From: UBA10649 sp965278965
GTDB lineage: Bacteria; Actinomycetota; Actinomycetes; S36-B12
Direction of reading: 5' to 3'
NCBI GenBank assembly: GCA_965278965.1
Contig: OZ257127.1
Span: 1,116,001 to 1,180,000 of the forward strand
DNA length: 64,000 nucleotides
Below are positions 42,248 through 50,424 of this stretch, in pieces. Within the stretch, counting starts at the first letter, position 1; each line of letters starts with the position of its first letter. Below the pieces are notes generated by a model that ran no database searches, was not told the DNA's origin, and was given only the letters and a program-made list of their open reading frames with translations. The position numbers were made by a program, and so were the translations under genes.

Positions 42248-42317
42248 ACAATACTCGCCGGTCGCACGCAGGGAAGCGCGCTCCGGGAGCCGCCTTCGAG
42301 CACCTCCCAGCCGCCGC

Positions 42318-42323
42318 TAGCCT
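42318..42323 (+). promoter_or_regulatory. Leaderless -10 box of ugd
   Basis: TAGCCT, 6 nt before the ATG at 42330. Confidence 0.6.
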
Positions 42324-42329
42324 TGCCGC

Positions 42330-43649
42330 ATGCCGCTGCGCCTCTCCGTCATCGGGACCGGATACCTGGGCGCCACGCACGCCGCCTGCATGGCCGAGCT
42401 CGGCTTCGAGGTCGTGGGCGTGGACGTCGACCCGGCGAAGGTGGAGCTCCTCGCCTCCGGGCGCGTCCCGTTCTACGAGCCCGGCCTCGACGACGTGCTG
42501 GCGCGCAACATAGCGGCGGGGCGGCTGCGCTTCACGACGTCGTTCGAGGAGGCCGGGGCCTTCGCGGACGTCCACTTCGTGTGCGTCGGGACCCCGCAGG
42601 TCGCCGGCGCCCAGCGCGCCGACACCTCCCAGGTGTTCGGCTCCGTCGAGTCGCTGCTGCCGCACCTGCGTCCTGGCGCCCTCGTCGTCGGCAAGTCCAC
42701 CGTCCCCGTCGGCACGGCGGAGCAGCTCGCCGCGCGGCTGGCGGAGGCGGGGCCGGCCGACGCCGAGCTCGCCTGGAACCCCGAGTTCCTGCGCGAGGGA
42801 TTCGCCGTCGACGACACGCTCCACCCGGACCGCCTCGTCGTCGGGGTGGCCTCGCGCAACGCCGAGGACCTGCTGCGCGAGGTGTACGCGCCGATCGTCT
42901 CCCAGGGTGTCCCCTTCCTCGTCATGGACTACGCGACCGCCGAGCTGGTGAAGGTGGCGGCCAACTCGTTCCTCGCGACGAAGATCTCCTTCATCAACGC
43001 CATGGCTGAGGTGTGCGAGGCGGCCGGTGCCGACGTCGTCCAGCTGGCGGGCGCGATCGGCCTGGACCCCCGCATCGGCAGCCGCTTCCTCGCGGCCGGT
43101 CTCGGCTTCGGCGGGGGCTGCCTGCCCAAGGACATCCGCGCGTTCACCGCCCGGGCCGGCGAGCTCGGAGCCGAGGACGCGGTCGCGTTCCTGCGCGAGG
43201 TCGACCAGATCAACCTGCGCCGCCGGTCCGCGACCGTGGACCTGGCACGGGAGTCCCTCGGCGGCGAGCTGCGCGACCGACGCGTGACCGTCCTCGGCGC
43301 GTCGTTCAAGCCGGACAGCGACGACGTCCGCGACTCGCCGTCGCTCGACGTCGCCGTGGCGATGCAGGCGGCGGGGGCGACGGTCGTCGTGCACGACCCG
43401 AAGGGCCTGGTCAACGCCGAGCGCGTGTACCCGAACCTCGTCTATGAGGCCGATCTCGACGACGCCCTCGCCGGTTCCGAGCTCGTCGTGCTCGGGACCG
43501 AATGGCGGGAGTACCGCGAGCTCGACCCCGCGCACGCCGCGGCGCAGGTCGCCCAGCGGCGCGTCATCGACGCCCGCAACGCGCTCGACCCGGTCACCTG
43601 GCGGGCGGCCGGCTGGACGTACCGCGCCCTCGGCCGCCCGAACGCCTGA
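42330..43649 (+). CDS. ugd: UDP-glucose 6-dehydrogenase
   Basis: NAD-dependent enzyme oxidising UDP-glucose twice to UDP-glucuronate, a precursor for acidic polysaccharides. The 439 residues show the N-terminal NAD fold VIGTGYLGATHAACMAELG, VGTPQ, KSTVPVGTA, the catalytic lysine and asparagine (K208, N212 in ELVKVAANSF) and the nucleophile C264 in GFGGGCLPKD, plus FKPDSDDVRDSPS in the C-terminal domain. Could equally act on UDP-ManNAc-like sugars, but UGD is favoured. It would feed uronic acid to the wall polymer. Two hairpins follow the gene. Confidence 0.95.
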   Translation: MPLRLSVIGTGYLGATHAACMAELGFEVVGVDVDPAKVELLASGRVPFYEPGLDDVLARNIAAGRLRFTTSFEEAGAFADVHFVCVGTPQVAGAQRADTSQVFGSVESLLPHLRPGALVVGKSTVPVGTAEQLAARLAEAGPADAELAWNPEFLREGFAVDDTLHPDRLVVGVASRNAEDLLREVYAPIVSQGVPFLVMDYATAELVKVAANSFLATKISFINAMAEVCEAAGADVVQLAGAIGLDPRIGSRFLAAGLGFGGGCLPKDIRAFTARAGELGAEDAVAFLREVDQINLRRRSATVDLARESLGGELRDRRVTVLGASFKPDSDDVRDSPSLDVAVAMQAAGATVVVHDPKGLVNAERVYPNLVYEADLDDALAGSELVVLGTEWREYRELDPAHAAAQVAQRRVIDARNALDPVTWRAAGWTYRALGRPNA

Positions 43650-43665
43650 GCCCTCCCTACCGCTT

Positions 43666-43702
43666 GTCCCGCTTTGCGGGACCGGCGGGCGGCTGAGCCG
43701 CC
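43666..43702 (+). terminator. Two tandem hairpins after ugd
   Basis: First hairpin: GTCCCGC-TTT-GCGGGAC (43666-43682). Second: GGCGGC-TGA-GCCGCC (43688-43702). Both perfect, 16 nt or less after the ugd stop, no T-run. Confidence 0.65.
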
Positions 43703-43750
43703 GATCGACCCGTCAGTCGCCCGTTTGTCCCATACCTCGAGGAGCACCGG

Positions 43751-44158
43751 ATGAACGACCCCGCCGACATCAGCACCCTTCTCGACGAGCCCGGGACGTG
43801 GTTCGTCGTCGGCCTGGGCCAGAGCCCCGAACGCGCGGCGTACGGCGTCGCGGCGTCCCTGCAGCGGCACGGCAAGCGCATCGTGCCGATCCATCCGCGG
43901 GCCGAGGTCGTCCACGGCGAGCAGGGCTACCCGACGATCGCCGACGCGGTCGCAGCGCTCGGCGCCCCGGACGTTGTCGACGTCTTCGTGCGCGCCGACC
44001 GCGCGGGCGAGTTCGCCGACCAGGCGATCGCCGCTGGAGCGAAGGCCGTGTGGTTCCAGCTCGGCGTCATCGACGACGCGGCCGCCGCGCGGGTCGAGGC
44101 GGCTGGGCTGACGATGGTCATGGACCGCTGCCCCAACATCGAGTGGGCTCGGCGCTGA
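43751..44158 (+). CDS. CoA-binding domain protein (YccU-like)
   Basis: A 135-residue Rossmann-fold protein of the CoA_binding family: FVVGLGQSPERAAYGVAASLQRHGKRIVPIHP, here seen as the loop GLGQSPERAAYG plus strand, GEQGYPTIADAV, VDVFVRADRAGEFADQAI and AKAVWFQLGVID, ending VMDRCPNIEWA with the conserved Cys-Pro. The family is similar to succinyl-CoA synthetase alpha N-terminal domains; its role is not established. ATG at 43751 has AGGAG 7 nt upstream, so this gene uses a normal leader, unlike many neighbours. Confidence 0.9.
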   Translation: MNDPADISTLLDEPGTWFVVGLGQSPERAAYGVAASLQRHGKRIVPIHPRAEVVHGEQGYPTIADAVAALGAPDVVDVFVRADRAGEFADQAIAAGAKAVWFQLGVIDDAAAARVEAAGLTMVMDRCPNIEWARR

Positions 44159-44168
44159 CGCCGCACCG

Positions 44169-45701
44169 TTACGACGTGCCCGGCAGCGCGTCCGCCACCC
44201 GGCAGGACGGCCCGGAGCACCGCCGGAGCGCCGCGAGCTGACGGTGCAGCGCCGCCCGCGTCGCGACCGGCGCGCTCTCGATCACGTTGTGCAGCTCATA
44301 TGGGTCGGCCCGGCGGTCGTACAGCTCGCTGCGCTCCCCGGGGGTCTCGACGTACAGCCACCGCGGGGTGCGCAGCGCGGTGAACGACGGCGGCGCGATG
44401 AGCTGGAAGTCCGGGTCTCCAGGGAGCGCGCGACCCAGGCTCTCCGACAGGACGCCGCTGCGCCAGTCCGCGACCGGCCCGTCGAGCAGGCGCGTCCAGC
44501 TGCGGCCGTCCACCCAGGACGGGTGCGCGGCACCGAGCTCGTCCGCGATCGTCGGCGCCAGATCGGTCTCACTTGTCATCTGCGGGACGACCCGACCGGC
44601 CGGCACCCCCGGTCCGATCGCGACCATCGGCACGACCGTGTCGGCGTCGAAGGCCGTCCGCTTGCCGCGGTGCAGGCGGTAGCTGCCGACGTGGAAGCCG
44701 TTGTCCGACGTGACGAGCACCAGGGTGTCGTCGGTGTGCCCGGTCGCCGCCAGCTCAGCGCGGACGGCGTCGACGGAGTCGGCGACCGACTCGGCCGACT
44801 CGGCTCGACGCACCCATGTGCGATCCAGATGCGCGGCGAGCGCCGGCCCGAAGGCCGGCAGCCCGCCGAGCCAGCGTGGCGGGTTCGTCACCGCGGCGTC
44901 GTACGCGGCGTCGCGCGGGGCGACCTCGCCGGCATGGGTGCCCCAGTTGCGCGGGGCGATCGGCGACGGCAGGTGGGGCGTGAACGTCGCCAGCTCCAGG
45001 AAGAACCGGTCGCCGGCGTTCTGCAGGAACTGCGTCGCCTTCTGGTCGAGCACGTCGTTGAGGAAGTCCGACGGCTGGTGCCCGTAGGCGGTGATCGTCC
45101 CGTTGTCGTCGAGCCGGTAGTCGTACCCGCGGTAGTCGGCGCCGTGCGATGTCGGGACGACGAAGTCGTCCCAGCCCTCCGAAGCGGCGGCGAGGTCCGA
45201 CCGACGCTGGGGGAACTGGTTGAGGAACTTGCCGATCAGCCCGGTCTGCACTCCTGAGCGCTGGAGCCACACCGGCAGGCAGTCGTGCGTGTAGCCCTGG
45301 TCGCGGTACCGCGGCCAGCCGCCGCCGGTCCGGGAGTCGTTGGAGACCACGTGGTGGTTGTGGACGTACTGCCCGCGCAGCAACGTCGTGCGCGACGGGC
45401 AGCACAGCGAGTCCGACACCACGTAGTTGGTGAACGTCGTGCCGTCGGCCTCGAGCGCCTTCAGCCGCGGGATGTCGTCCCACAACGGCCAGTCCAGGTC
45501 GTCAGCCAGCACGACGACGACGTTCGTGATGCGCCCGGCCGCCGCAGCGGTGGGAGCCGGCTGCGTGCTGCCGGACGCCGACGCGCTGGGACCGCCCGCG
45601 CCGCTCGGCGGCGGCGGGCCTGCGGCGGTCACGGAGCAGGCGGCGAGGGCGCCGGTCAGGGCAACAGCACAGGACGCGAGGAGGAGTCGGCGCACGAGCA
45701 C
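44169..45701 (-). CDS. Lipoprotein sulfatase (arylsulfatase family)
   Basis: Extracytoplasmic sulfate-ester hydrolase, 510 residues. A lipobox ends the signal peptide (LTGALAAC, C22 lipidated). The metal site LADDLDW (65-71) and the formylglycine motif C100-C-P-S-R104 followed by TLLRGQ are the sulfatase signatures; HHVVSNDS, TSDNGFHVG and HRGKRTAFD complete the site. Activity would need a formylglycine-generating enzyme, not present in the window. GTG start with TAGCGT 6 nt upstream, so probably leaderless. It might act on the sulfated product of the nearby sulfotransferase; this is only an inference. Confidence 0.9.
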   Translation of the reverse strand: MLVRRLLLASCAVALTGALAACSVTAAGPPPPSGAGGPSASASGSTQPAPTAAAAGRITNVVVVLADDLDWPLWDDIPRLKALEADGTTFTNYVVSDSLCCPSRTTLLRGQYVHNHHVVSNDSRTGGGWPRYRDQGYTHDCLPVWLQRSGVQTGLIGKFLNQFPQRRSDLAAASEGWDDFVVPTSHGADYRGYDYRLDDNGTITAYGHQPSDFLNDVLDQKATQFLQNAGDRFFLELATFTPHLPSPIAPRNWGTHAGEVAPRDAAYDAAVTNPPRWLGGLPAFGPALAAHLDRTWVRRAESAESVADSVDAVRAELAATGHTDDTLVLVTSDNGFHVGSYRLHRGKRTAFDADTVVPMVAIGPGVPAGRVVPQMTSETDLAPTIADELGAAHPSWVDGRSWTRLLDGPVADWRSGVLSESLGRALPGDPDFQLIAPPSFTALRTPRWLYVETPGERSELYDRRADPYELHNVIESAPVATRAALHRQLAALRRCSGPSCRVADALPGTS

Positions 45702-45707
45702 CCGGTG

Positions 45708-45713
45708 ACGCTA
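45708..45713 (-). promoter_or_regulatory. Leaderless -10 box of the sulfatase gene
   Basis: TAGCGT on the minus strand, 6 nt before the GTG at 45701. Confidence 0.55.
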
Positions 45714-45746
45714 TGTGCCCGTTCCTGAGGCCACGTTGAGGTGCGG

Positions 45747-46931
45747 TCAGCCCTCGACGGGCTCGGCCACGCCGAGAGCGGCAGGCGGCAACGGCGTCAT
45801 ACGGGATGCGTCGAGGCGCCGCGAGACGTAGGCGTCGGCGGCGACGACGATCGCCGCGGCGGCGATCTCCCAGTTGGCCGCCGTCTTCGTCCAGAACTCG
45901 TCGACGACCGCCAGGATCACCAGCAGCGCGACCACGGTGATGTGCACACGCACCTGTGGCGAGACTCGTCCGGCACCGATCCACGTGAGCACGCCCAGGG
46001 CGGTGAAGACGAACGCGAGCGGCACGGTCGTCCAGACGGCGGCGATGTCCGGGCGGCCCTCACCGAACGGGATGAGCATGACCATCGAGAACCCGGCCGC
46101 CGCCCCGACGGCGCCGAACATCAGCGGCCAGTGCATCACGTACCAGGCGCGCAGGCGCCACGGCTGCCCGGGCATGCCGGCCGGCACGACGCTGGAGAAG
46201 TAGACGCTCCAGATGGAGAAGACGACGACGAACGTGAGGACCATGAACAGCGGGTTCGGGATCTCCGGCTTGCCCCCGAGCGCCGACATCAGACTCACGA
46301 AGGTCTCGCCGAGGACGATGATGACCAGCTGCCCCAGCCGCTCGGTCAGGTGCTCGTCGTCGCCGAGCGCGGGCAGCCGGCCGACGGCGACGAACACGCC
46401 GGCCGCCACGAAGCCGACGCCCAGGGTCAGCACGTACGGCGCCGGGTCGGTCGGTCCCCAGTCGACCGGGGACGGCAGCGCCATCCCGGCCAGCAGCACG
46501 AGCGAGCCGGCCGTGGCGCAGGACGCGACGAGCCACGTCGTCGCGCGGTCACCGAGGCCCCGGACGAGCGGCACGACGTACAGCGCCGCACCGCAGGCGA
46601 ACGCGACGCCCATCCCCCCGAAGCCGGCCGTGGACGGCAGGCCCTCGTCGGCGACCATGCCGAGCGCGCCGACGACGAGGGCGAGCATCTGGACCAGACC
46701 GATGACCCGCCGCCACGTGAAGTCGCCCGGGAACAGGTTGTGGTTCAAGGTCGTCAGCGACCACAGGACGAACATGATCAGGACCCAGGCGCAGATCCAG
46801 AACCCGAAGGCCCACGTGGGGTGGTGCGCGAAGGAGTGGGCGGCGTAGCCCACGGCCGCGACGATCACGAGGTCGTAGAACAGCTCGAACCAGCCGACCC
46901 GCTGGTGCTCGTGGATCACGCGAGGGATCAC
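45747..46931 (-). CDS. ltrA: LtrA family membrane protein (low temperature requirement protein A)
   Basis: A polytopic protein of 394 residues with about ten helices. The LtrA landmarks are present: WFELFYDLVIVAAVGY near the N-terminus, and ERLGQLVIIVLGETFV around residue 190. The family name comes from a Listeria locus for growth in the cold; the biochemical role is not known. GTG start 20 nt downstream of the purE stop, so it probably continues the purK-purE transcript. Confidence 0.85.
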   Translation of the reverse strand: MIPRVIHEHQRVGWFELFYDLVIVAAVGYAAHSFAHHPTWAFGFWICAWVLIMFVLWSLTTLNHNLFPGDFTWRRVIGLVQMLALVVGALGMVADEGLPSTAGFGGMGVAFACGAALYVVPLVRGLGDRATTWLVASCATAGSLVLLAGMALPSPVDWGPTDPAPYVLTLGVGFVAAGVFVAVGRLPALGDDEHLTERLGQLVIIVLGETFVSLMSALGGKPEIPNPLFMVLTFVVVFSIWSVYFSSVVPAGMPGQPWRLRAWYVMHWPLMFGAVGAAAGFSMVMLIPFGEGRPDIAAVWTTVPLAFVFTALGVLTWIGAGRVSPQVRVHITVVALLVILAVVDEFWTKTAANWEIAAAAIVVAADAYVSRRLDASRMTPLPPAALGVAEPVEG

Positions 46932-46951
46932 GACGTCAGGTCCCGATCCCG

Positions 46952-47443
46952 TCAGCGGGTCAGGTTCTCGTTCTTGGCGCTCGCCTCGGCGAGGAGGCGA
47001 TCCTGGTAGGCCGTCATCGCCGTCACGAGCGACTCGTCTCCGATCGAGAGCATGCGGACGGCGAGGAGGCCGGCGTTCCGGGCGTTGCCGATCCCCACGG
47101 TCGCCACCGGGACCCCGGCCGGCATCTGCACGATCGACAGGAGCGAGTCCATCCCGTCGAGGACGCCGAGCGGGACCGGCACGCCGATGACCGGGAGCGG
47201 GGTCAGCGAGGCGAGCATCCCCGGCAGGTGCGCCGCGCCGCCGGCTCCCGCGACGATGACCTTCAGCCCGCGACCCGCCGCGGCGGACCCGAAGGCGACC
47301 ATCTCGCGCGGCATCCGGTGCGCCGACAGGACGCGCGCCTCGTTCGGCACGCCGAACTCGTCGAGCACGTCGGCGGCGGCGCGCATGACCGGCCAGTCGG
47401 AGTCGCTGCCCATGCAGATCGACACGAGGGGGGTCTCACTCAT
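46952..47443 (-). CDS. purE: N5-carboxyaminoimidazole ribonucleotide mutase
   Basis: Class I PurE, 163 residues, converting N5-CAIR to CAIR in de novo purine synthesis. Seen: ICMGSDSDWPVM (phosphate loop), LSAHRMPREM with the catalytic His, and AGAGGAAHLPGMLASLTPLPVIGVPV, here the GAGGAAHLPGM loop. ATG at 47443 overlaps the end of purK by 8 nt, as is common for this pair. Upstream in-frame codons lie within purK and are rejected. Equivalent to Rv3275c. Confidence 0.96.
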   Translation of the reverse strand: MSETPLVSICMGSDSDWPVMRAAADVLDEFGVPNEARVLSAHRMPREMVAFGSAAAGRGLKVIVAGAGGAAHLPGMLASLTPLPVIGVPVPLGVLDGMDSLLSIVQMPAGVPVATVGIGNARNAGLLAVRMLSIGDESLVTAMTAYQDRLLAEASAKNENLTR

Positions 47444-48602
47444 CGACGGCTCCCGAGAAGTAGTCGGCGGCATGGCGGGCGCGGGCCAGCAGGTCGTCCA
47501 GGTCGGACCCGACGACCGTGACGTGGCCGACCTTGCGGCCCGGACGGACATCCTTGCCGTACAGGTGGACCTTGACTCCCGGGTCGCGGGCGAGCACGTG
47601 GCGGAAGGCACCGTGCAGGTCACCGACATCGCCGCCGAGGATGTTGACCATCACCGCGTACGGGGCGACCGGGTTCGGGGAGCCCAGCGGTAGGTCCAGC
47701 ACGGCGCGCAGGTGGTTCTCGAACTGCGACGTGCGCGCGCCGTCGATCGTCCAGTGGCCGGAGTTGTGCGGGCGCATCGCCAGCTCGTTCACGTACAGGT
47801 CGTAGCCGTCGTCGAACAGCTCGACGGCGAGCATGCCGGTGACGTTCAGAGCCCCCGCCAGTCGCAGCGCGAGCTCCTGCGCTTGCGTCGCGCGGTGGGC
47901 GGGCAGACCCGGGGCCGGCGCGACGACCTCGGCGCAGATGCCGTCGCGCTGGACCGTGCGGACGACGGGGTACGCAACCGCCTGCCCGCTCGGTGACCGT
48001 GCGACCTGCGCTGACAGCTCCTGCACGAAGTCGATGCGCTCCTCCGCGAGCCAGACCGTGCCCACCGGCAGCTCCTGCCCGAGGACTTCGGCCGCCTCCC
48101 CCGCATCCGCCACGACCCACACGCCCCGGCCGTCGTACCCGCCGCGTGACGTCTTCAGGACCACCGGCCAGCCGGTGTCCGCCGCGAGCGCCTCGACGTC
48201 GGCGAGATCCGACGCGACGCACCACCGCGGGCACGGGGCGCCGAGGTCGGTGAGTGTGGTGCGCATGTGCACCTTGTCCTGAGCGTGGAACAGCGCCGAC
48301 GGGCCTGGGCGCACCGCGATGCCGGCGGCCTCCAGCTGCTCCAGGTGGGCCGGGGGGACGTGCTCGTGGTCGAACGTGACGACGTCGCAGCCCTGCGCGA
48401 CGCGGCGGAGCGCGTCGAGGTCGTCATGCCGGCCGATCACGACGTCCGGGATCGCCTGCGCCGCCGACTCGTCCGCCGAGGTGGCGAGCACGCGCAGGTG
48501 GATGCCGAGCGCGGTCGCCGGCGCGGCTGACATCCGCGCGAGCTGACCACCGCCCACGATCGCCACCCGCGGGGCCGCAGAGTCCACGGGGGAAACGTCC
48601 AC
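47436..48602 (-). CDS. purK: N5-carboxyaminoimidazole ribonucleotide synthetase
   Basis: ATP-grasp enzyme of 388 residues making N5-CAIR from AIR, bicarbonate and ATP. Seen: VAIVGGGQLARMSAAPATALG, FDHEHVP, KTSRGGYDGRGVWVV (ATP-grasp loop), LAEERIDFVQELSAQVARS and MRPHNSGHWTIDG, of which MRPHNSGHW is the signature. GTG at 48602 is used, with TAGGTT 6 nt upstream; the same GTG context is duplicated 15 nt further in (codon 6). Equivalent to Rv3276c, next to a GtrA gene as in M. tuberculosis. Confidence 0.95.
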   Translation of the reverse strand: MDVSPVDSAAPRVAIVGGGQLARMSAAPATALGIHLRVLATSADESAAQAIPDVVIGRHDDLDALRRVAQGCDVVTFDHEHVPPAHLEQLEAAGIAVRPGPSALFHAQDKVHMRTTLTDLGAPCPRWCVASDLADVEALAADTGWPVVLKTSRGGYDGRGVWVVADAGEAAEVLGQELPVGTVWLAEERIDFVQELSAQVARSPSGQAVAYPVVRTVQRDGICAEVVAPAPGLPAHRATQAQELALRLAGALNVTGMLAVELFDDGYDLYVNELAMRPHNSGHWTIDGARTSQFENHLRAVLDLPLGSPNPVAPYAVMVNILGGDVGDLHGAFRHVLARDPGVKVHLYGKDVRPGRKVGHVTVVGSDLDDLLARARHAADYFSGAVDE

Positions 48603-48611
48603 GGGGGAAAC
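48582..48611 (-). repeat. 15-bp tandem duplication across the purK start
   Basis: GTTTCCCCCGTGGAC (minus strand) occurs twice back to back (48597-48611 and 48582-48596). Each copy has a GTG in the same phase, so purK has two start contexts differing by five codons; only the outer one has a -10 box 6 nt away. Confidence 0.85.
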
Positions 48612-48614
48612 CTA
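48609..48614 (-). promoter_or_regulatory. Leaderless -10 box of purK
   Basis: TAGGTT on the minus strand, 6 nt before the GTG at 48602. Confidence 0.55.
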
Positions 48615-48628
48615 GCGGGAGGGACGTT

Positions 48629-48634
48629 TACACT
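48629..48634 (+). promoter_or_regulatory. Leaderless -10 box of the gtrA-like gene
   Basis: TACACT, 6 nt before the GTG at 48641. A GGAG directly touching the start codon is too close to serve as a ribosome binding site, which supports leaderless translation. Confidence 0.6.
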
Positions 48635-48640
48635 CCGGAG

Positions 48641-49195
48641 GTGTCCACGAGCCTCACCCCGGCGCCGGCACCCGAGCCCTCGCCGGCGGACGGGGCCAGC
48701 GAGCGCCTGCTCGGGCGGCTGTACGCCCCCGTGCGGACCCTCGCGCACGAGATCGCGAAGTTCGGCATCGTCGGCTCGATCTCGTTCGTGATCGACGTCG
48801 GCCTGTTCAACATCTTGCTGTACGGCGGGCGGCTCGAGGACAAGCCGCTGACCGCCAAGGTCGTCAGCGTCGCCGTCGCGACGACGTTCGCCTACTTCGC
48901 CAACCGGTTCTGGACGTTCCGGCACCGAGGCCGCACGAACATGGGCCGCGAGTACATCTTGTTCTTCCTGCTCAACGGCGCCGCCCTGCTCATCTCGGTG
49001 GGCTGCCTGTGGGTCAGCCACTACGTGCTGGGGCTGGACTCTGCGCTCGCTGACAACATCAGCGCCAACGTCGTCGGCCTCGGCCTGGGCACGTTGTTCC
49101 GGTTCTGGTCGTACCGCAAGTGGGTGTTCCCCGCCGTCCCGGACGACCCGGCGTCCCTGGAGCTCGCCGAGCGCGACGCCGCGACCCCGATCTGA
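48641..49195 (+). CDS. GtrA family membrane protein
   Basis: A 184-residue protein with four membrane helices (about 41-62, 72-90, 106-125, 138-158) and Pro-rich N- and short C-terminal tails. Segments FGIVGSISFVIDVGLFNIL and FAYFANRFWTFRHRG are the GtrA signature. Family members are thought to carry undecaprenyl-phosphate-linked sugars across the membrane or to help cell-surface glycan synthesis; the partner is not adjacent. It matches Rv3277 in position, divergent from purK. Confidence 0.9.
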   Translation: MSTSLTPAPAPEPSPADGASERLLGRLYAPVRTLAHEIAKFGIVGSISFVIDVGLFNILLYGGRLEDKPLTAKVVSVAVATTFAYFANRFWTFRHRGRTNMGREYILFFLLNGAALLISVGCLWVSHYVLGLDSALADNISANVVGLGLGTLFRFWSYRKWVFPAVPDDPASLELAERDAATPI

Positions 49196-49238
49196 GGCCC
49201 GCTCTAGCGGAGGTCCGGCTCGGCCCGGTAGCGCCGCG

Positions 49239-49781
49239 TCAGGTCGTGCTGTTCGGCGGGAGCTGTCCGCCGATGTTGCCGCGCCGGCGCTGCTCGTCGG
49301 CCTCGATGTACTCATAGACGTTCCGCTGGATGTCCTCGACGTCCGGGACGTCGCTGATCGTCAGGCCGTCGTTCTCCCCGGCCGACTGGATGACGAGCTG
49401 GCCGTAGTTCAGGACCCGGCCCAGCGGCGGGACGAAGAACGACACGTTGTTGACCTTCGCCAGCGGCATGTCCTTGCCGTGCCGCGTGATGATCCCCGAG
49501 CGCACGATGATCCGCCGGTCGGTGAAGACATAGTCGGTCGTGAGCCAGCGCAGGAACGGCCGGACGGCCCACAGGGCCAGGATGACGATGCCGCCCGCCA
49601 GCACGACCCAGCGCAGAGCCGTCCCGCCGAACCAGTTGCTGTCGATCCAGAAGTACAGCAGCGACATCCCGAAGATCGTCGCCAGCAGGACGACGCTCGG
49701 CCCCAGCAGTCCGCGCCAGTGCGGACGCGTCTCGAACTTGATCGTCTCGTCGGGAGCGAGGAGCTTCTCGGGATAGGCCAT
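49239..49781 (-). CDS. PH (bPH2) domain membrane protein
   Basis: A 180-residue protein with two close helices (about 27-46 and 57-75) followed by a bacterial pleckstrin-like domain: TTDYVFTDRRIIVRSGIITRHGKDMPL and NNVSFFVPPLGRVLNYGQLVI, seen as FTDRRIIVRSG and GRVLNYG. It resembles the actinobacterial proteins annotated as PH-domain or YdbS-like, and occupies the place of Rv3278c next to birA. Function unknown. ATG at 49781; the frame stays open upstream but over the nuclease gene. Divergent from the nuclease gene. Confidence 0.85.
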   Translation of the reverse strand: MAYPEKLLAPDETIKFETRPHWRGLLGPSVVLLATIFGMSLLYFWIDSNWFGGTALRWVVLAGGIVILALWAVRPFLRWLTTDYVFTDRRIIVRSGIITRHGKDMPLAKVNNVSFFVPPLGRVLNYGQLVIQSAGENDGLTISDVPDVEDIQRNVYEYIEADEQRRRGNIGGQLPPNSTT

Positions 49782-49823
49782 GGGCTGATCGTGGCGGGAA
49801 CCGCGCACGGGGGCAAGGCTCGC

Positions 49824-49829
49824 TATCGT
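49824..49829 (+). promoter_or_regulatory. Leaderless -10 box of the nuclease gene
   Basis: TATCGT, 6 nt before the GTG at 49836. Confidence 0.6.
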
Positions 49830-49835
49830 CGCGGC

Positions 49836-50405
49836 GTGGCCGTTCAGGGGATCCGCCGGCGCCTCGCCGCCGTCGCGGGCGCCGTCCTGGTGGTCGTGGC
49901 CGCGCTCGGGGCGGCGACCGCGACTGCCGACGCCGCCGTGCACAGTCCCGCCGCTGTCTTGAAGCCCAAGGGGCCGACCGAGTCCGGCTGGGTCGTCAGC
50001 CGGGTCGTCGACGGGGACACCGTGCACGTCGTCCGCGACGGCGTCGACCTCACGGTCCGCCTCATCGGCATCAACTCCCCGGAGTCCGTCAAGCCGGGCG
50101 CGCCCGTCGAGTGCTACGGCCCAGAGGCCTCCGACTTCGCCAAGGCTGCGCTGACGGGCCGTGCCGTGCGGCTCGAGTACGACGCCTCGCAGGGCCGGAC
50201 CGACCAGTACGGGCGCACGCTGGCCTACCTGTGGGTCGAGCGGCCGGCCGGGGTGCCGACCCTGTTCAACCGGACCGCCGTCCAGCAGGGGTTCGCGTTC
50301 GAGCGGCAGTACGGCCGGACGCCCTACGCGTGGAAGCAGGTGCTGCGCGCCGCACAGAAGCGGGCCCAGTCCGCCCGCGCCGGCCTGTGGTCCGCCTGCC
50401 GCTGA
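49836..50405 (+). CDS. Secreted thermonuclease (SNase-like)
   Basis: A 189-residue protein with a signal peptide (VAVQGIRRRLAAVAGAVLV, cleavage near residue 33, ADA). The staphylococcal-nuclease fold is clear: VVDGDTVHV, VRLIGINSPE with the catalytic Arg and Glu, VECYGPEASDFAKAAL, DQYGRTLAYLWV with the second Arg. Calcium-dependent cleavage of DNA and RNA outside the cell is expected. GTG at 49836 directly follows a -10 box; the reading frame open upstream is discarded. Its insertion between the PH-domain and birA genes breaks the M. tuberculosis order. Confidence 0.87.
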   Translation: MAVQGIRRRLAAVAGAVLVVVAALGAATATADAAVHSPAAVLKPKGPTESGWVVSRVVDGDTVHVVRDGVDLTVRLIGINSPESVKPGAPVECYGPEASDFAKAALTGRAVRLEYDASQGRTDQYGRTLAYLWVERPAGVPTLFNRTAVQQGFAFERQYGRTPYAWKQVLRAAQKRAQSARAGLWSACR

Positions 50406-50424
50406 CCGTTCGGCTCGCGTGCCG

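Noticed and set aside
43666..43682. The ugd hairpin as a member of the dispersed repeat families
   Set aside because: Its sequence is unrelated to the 75-bp element and to the 56-bp unit; it fits an ordinary factor-independent terminator without a T-run.
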